A stretch of DNA of 64,000 bases from Thalassotalea fonticola (GTDB taxonomy: Bacteria > Pseudomonadota > Gammaproteobacteria > Enterobacterales > Alteromonadaceae): contig NZ_CP136600.1 in assembly GCF_032911225.1 (NCBI RefSeq), positions 2,976,001 to 3,040,000 of the forward strand. Direction: 5' to 3'. A program made the translations under genes and the position numbers. Positions 62,497 through 64,000 of this stretch are shown one piece after another. The notes below the pieces were generated by a model. That model worked only from the letters and a program-made list of their open reading frames with translations, was not told the DNA's origin and did no database searches. Position 1 is the stretch's first letter, and every line of letters begins with the position of its first letter.

Positions 62497-63543
62497 TTAT
62501 TTTGGAGAGTTCAGCACATTATTTTGGCAATCTTCTCTTAGCGTTTCTGGCACAGGCCACGGATTGTCTTGTTGGCACTGCGCGGTGCAGCTGGCATTGT
62601 CGGCGCTGTTGTCACTATTGTCACAACGATTGCTGATACACGCCTTAACCTTTTCACCGCCGATAGAAAACATATTGTGAATTACACATTTCTTTTCATC
62701 AGCATTTGGATAATTAACGTTACTGGTCAAAACATTGACCTTGCTCGGTTTGTTTTTGATAGTTTCAGGCCCCAACTCTTTAGCCAGTACTTCTTTACCC
62801 AGTAAATAATGGATACTATTACTTAAAAACAGTTGGAAATTTTCATCTTCCAATGTTTCTTCATTATGCCCAAGAGTTGTACCAATCACTTGCCCTTTGC
62901 CTGATTGATATAACCAAGCTTGGGTATGATAAGCCTTAGTTTCCACGCCAAAACTTTTTAATAATGGAGTTGTTTTTTGATTTTCACTAAGGGTGATATA
63001 GAGTTCGTCACTGGCAACTTCCCAGGTATCCGAGATATCATTAACAAGCTCATGATCACCGACTTTTTCGATATTAAAACTACGCTGGGTCTCATGACGT
63101 AAAGTATGTAATCCTAAAAACTCTGACCACTGAGGATCAAATTGAAATGAGTGCATAGCACAATGCAGTGCAATTGCCGGTATCGATTTTTCTGTGACCG
63201 GCGTAATTAAACTTTGTACGAGTTGTTCATCTCTTTGTGCTGCATGACAAAAATTATAAACAAGCAAGTCATACCCTTTTGAAAAATCGGTGGTTTTCAA
63301 GCGTTCAACATCGCCAACAATAACGTCGACATCGGCATTAATTGATTGTTGGATGGTTGAACTTAACAGTTTAATTTGCTGTTGATAGTCATGAAACCAA
63401 CCAACGCTGGTTACGTATAATACTCTGATTTCTGCTGTCGTTTTTTGTACTTGCTGTGCAGGCGTATTCGGCTTGTCACATGCTGCCAATAAAAAGCATA
63501 AAGACAATAAAGTGATGTTGATGATTACTTTAAAATATTTCAT
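62497..63543 (-). CDS. ThuA-like domain lipoprotein
   Basis: This 348-residue protein has a lipobox (LCFLLAACDK) and a ThuA-type fold: VLYVTSVGWFHDYQQQ, YDLLVYNFCHA, IPAIALHCAMHSF and the end VIGTTLGHNEETLEDENFQLF. ThuA proteins are found in sugar-use gene clusters but their reaction is not settled. A Cys-rich C-terminal tail (about residues 285-335: KKCVIHN, CISNRCDNSDN, CTAQCQ) is an addition beyond the usual domain. Its start overlaps the stop of the upstream gene by 4 bases (ATGA). Confidence 0.85.
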   Translation of the reverse strand: MKYFKVIINITLLSLCFLLAACDKPNTPAQQVQKTTAEIRVLYVTSVGWFHDYQQQIKLLSSTIQQSINADVDVIVGDVERLKTTDFSKGYDLLVYNFCHAAQRDEQLVQSLITPVTEKSIPAIALHCAMHSFQFDPQWSEFLGLHTLRHETQRSFNIEKVGDHELVNDISDTWEVASDELYITLSENQKTTPLLKSFGVETKAYHTQAWLYQSGKGQVIGTTLGHNEETLEDENFQLFLSNSIHYLLGKEVLAKELGPETIKNKPSKVNVLTSNVNYPNADEKKCVIHNMFSIGGEKVKACISNRCDNSDNSADNASCTAQCQQDNPWPVPETLREDCQNNVLNSPK

Positions 63544-64000
63544 AAAAGCTGTCCTGATTGGGAATTCAATGTTTTCAAATAATTTAAACTTGTGGTTAAC
63601 TCGGTGAAAATATTGCCGCTGGTATGATCTTGTTCGACAAATCCACAGTTAACCCCGGCAGATTGTGCGGCTGATAGTATCGCGGGAAAATCAATAATTC
63701 CCTGGCCTAAAGGTTGAAAAAAACCTTTTTCCGCAGGCTCTTTCATTGAAGGCATTTGTTTAAGGTCTTTTAGGTGTAGTAAATGGCAGCGAGAACCTAA
63801 CTCGGTGATTAATTTCGCCGGCTCTAGGCCTGCATACTTTACCCAAAACACATCAAGTTCAAACTTAACCTTTTCTGAGTCTAATTCTTGCAAAAACAGC
63901 TCAAACGGGGAATGTTCATCGAATCGGTTAAATTCAAAATCGTGGTTGTGATAGCAAAGTTGAATACCAGCTGGCTGGCATAACTCTCCAACCCGGTTTA
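63540..64000 (-). CDS. Sugar phosphate isomerase/epimerase-type TIM-barrel protein, truncated by window end
   Basis: The frame is open to the end of the window, so only the C-terminal 152 residues are visible. It reads LCYHNHDFEFNRF, then KFELDVFWVKYAG, CHLLHLKDL and GFVEQDHT, typical of the AP endonuclease 2-like sugar isomerase family (metal ligands Glu, Asp, His and Glu). It is translationally coupled to the ThuA-like gene. It probably acts on a sugar released by the neighbouring hydrolase. Confidence 0.85.
   Translation of the reverse strand, partial: NRVGELCQPAGIQLCYHNHDFEFNRFDEHSPFELFLQELDSEKVKFELDVFWVKYAGLEPAKLITELGSRCHLLHLKDLKQMPSMKEPAEKGFFQPLGQGIIDFPAILSAAQSAGVNCGFVEQDHTSGNIFTELTTSLNYLKTLNSQSGQLL

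Overview
This AT-rich window reads as the chromosome of a marine, facultatively denitrifying gammaproteobacterium, most likely an Alteromonadales member close to Colwellia or Thalassotalea. The evidence is the set of denitrification genes, the marine polysaccharide enzymes (GH50-like, GH26-like and GH43), the many secreted lipoproteins, and the general look of the protein sequences. The genus is an inference.

Region 1 (1-10.3 kb) holds a 5'-truncated unknown gene paired with a DUF3726-type gene, a molybdopterin oxidoreductase of the FdhF/YdeP type, an NCS2 purine permease with two near-identical upstream repeats, a secreted protein built from an internal duplication, and a large secreted M14 metallocarboxypeptidase.

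Region 2 (10.3-31.9 kb) is a denitrification island. On the minus strand lies a cytochrome cd1 nitrite reductase cluster: nirS, a NapC/NirT cytochrome fused to a second heme-binding domain, a cupredoxin, nirC, nirF, nirD, nirL, nirG, nirH, nirJ, nirE, nirN, and a precorrin-2 dehydrogenase carrying a vestigial methyltransferase tail. It encodes the enzyme, its likely electron donors and the whole uroporphyrinogen III to heme d1 route. Divergent from nirS is a membrane hemerythrin. Next come the nitric oxide reductase genes norQ, a membrane protein, norC, norB, norD and a small zinc-ribbon protein, then two c-type cytochromes and a metalloprotease-like lipoprotein. FNR/DNR-type boxes (TTGAT-N4-ATCAA) stand before norQ and norC, and weaker ones before nirS, nirC and the cytochrome at 31.4 kb. 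They suggest a single anaerobic/NO regulon whose regulator is not in the window.

Region 3 (31.9-36.3 kb) is mixed: selO with two small genes, an AraC regulator with a transglutaminase-like protein, and a frameshifted Dabb-domain pseudogene.

Region 4 (36.3-56.8 kb) is a carbohydrate locus. A minus-strand operon encodes a FAD/Fe-S 2-hydroxyacid dehydrogenase, an SDR with Arg in place of the catalytic Lys, and an epimerase-like protein. It diverges from another SDR, an RND pump translationally coupled to a GH26-like lipoprotein, and a pentose block (xylulokinase, IlvD/EDD sugar-acid dehydratase, SMP-30 lactonase, SDR, GH43 xylosidase, xylose isomerase, transaldolase). Isomerase and oxidative pentose routes are thus encoded side by side.

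Region 5 (56.8-64 kb) has a long stretch without a gene, a TehB-like methyltransferase, a complete insertion sequence with terminal inverted repeats and 16-bp flanking direct repeats, and a minus-strand group (GH50-like lipoprotein, ThuA-like lipoprotein, TIM-barrel sugar isomerase running off the end) that probably serves algal polysaccharide use.
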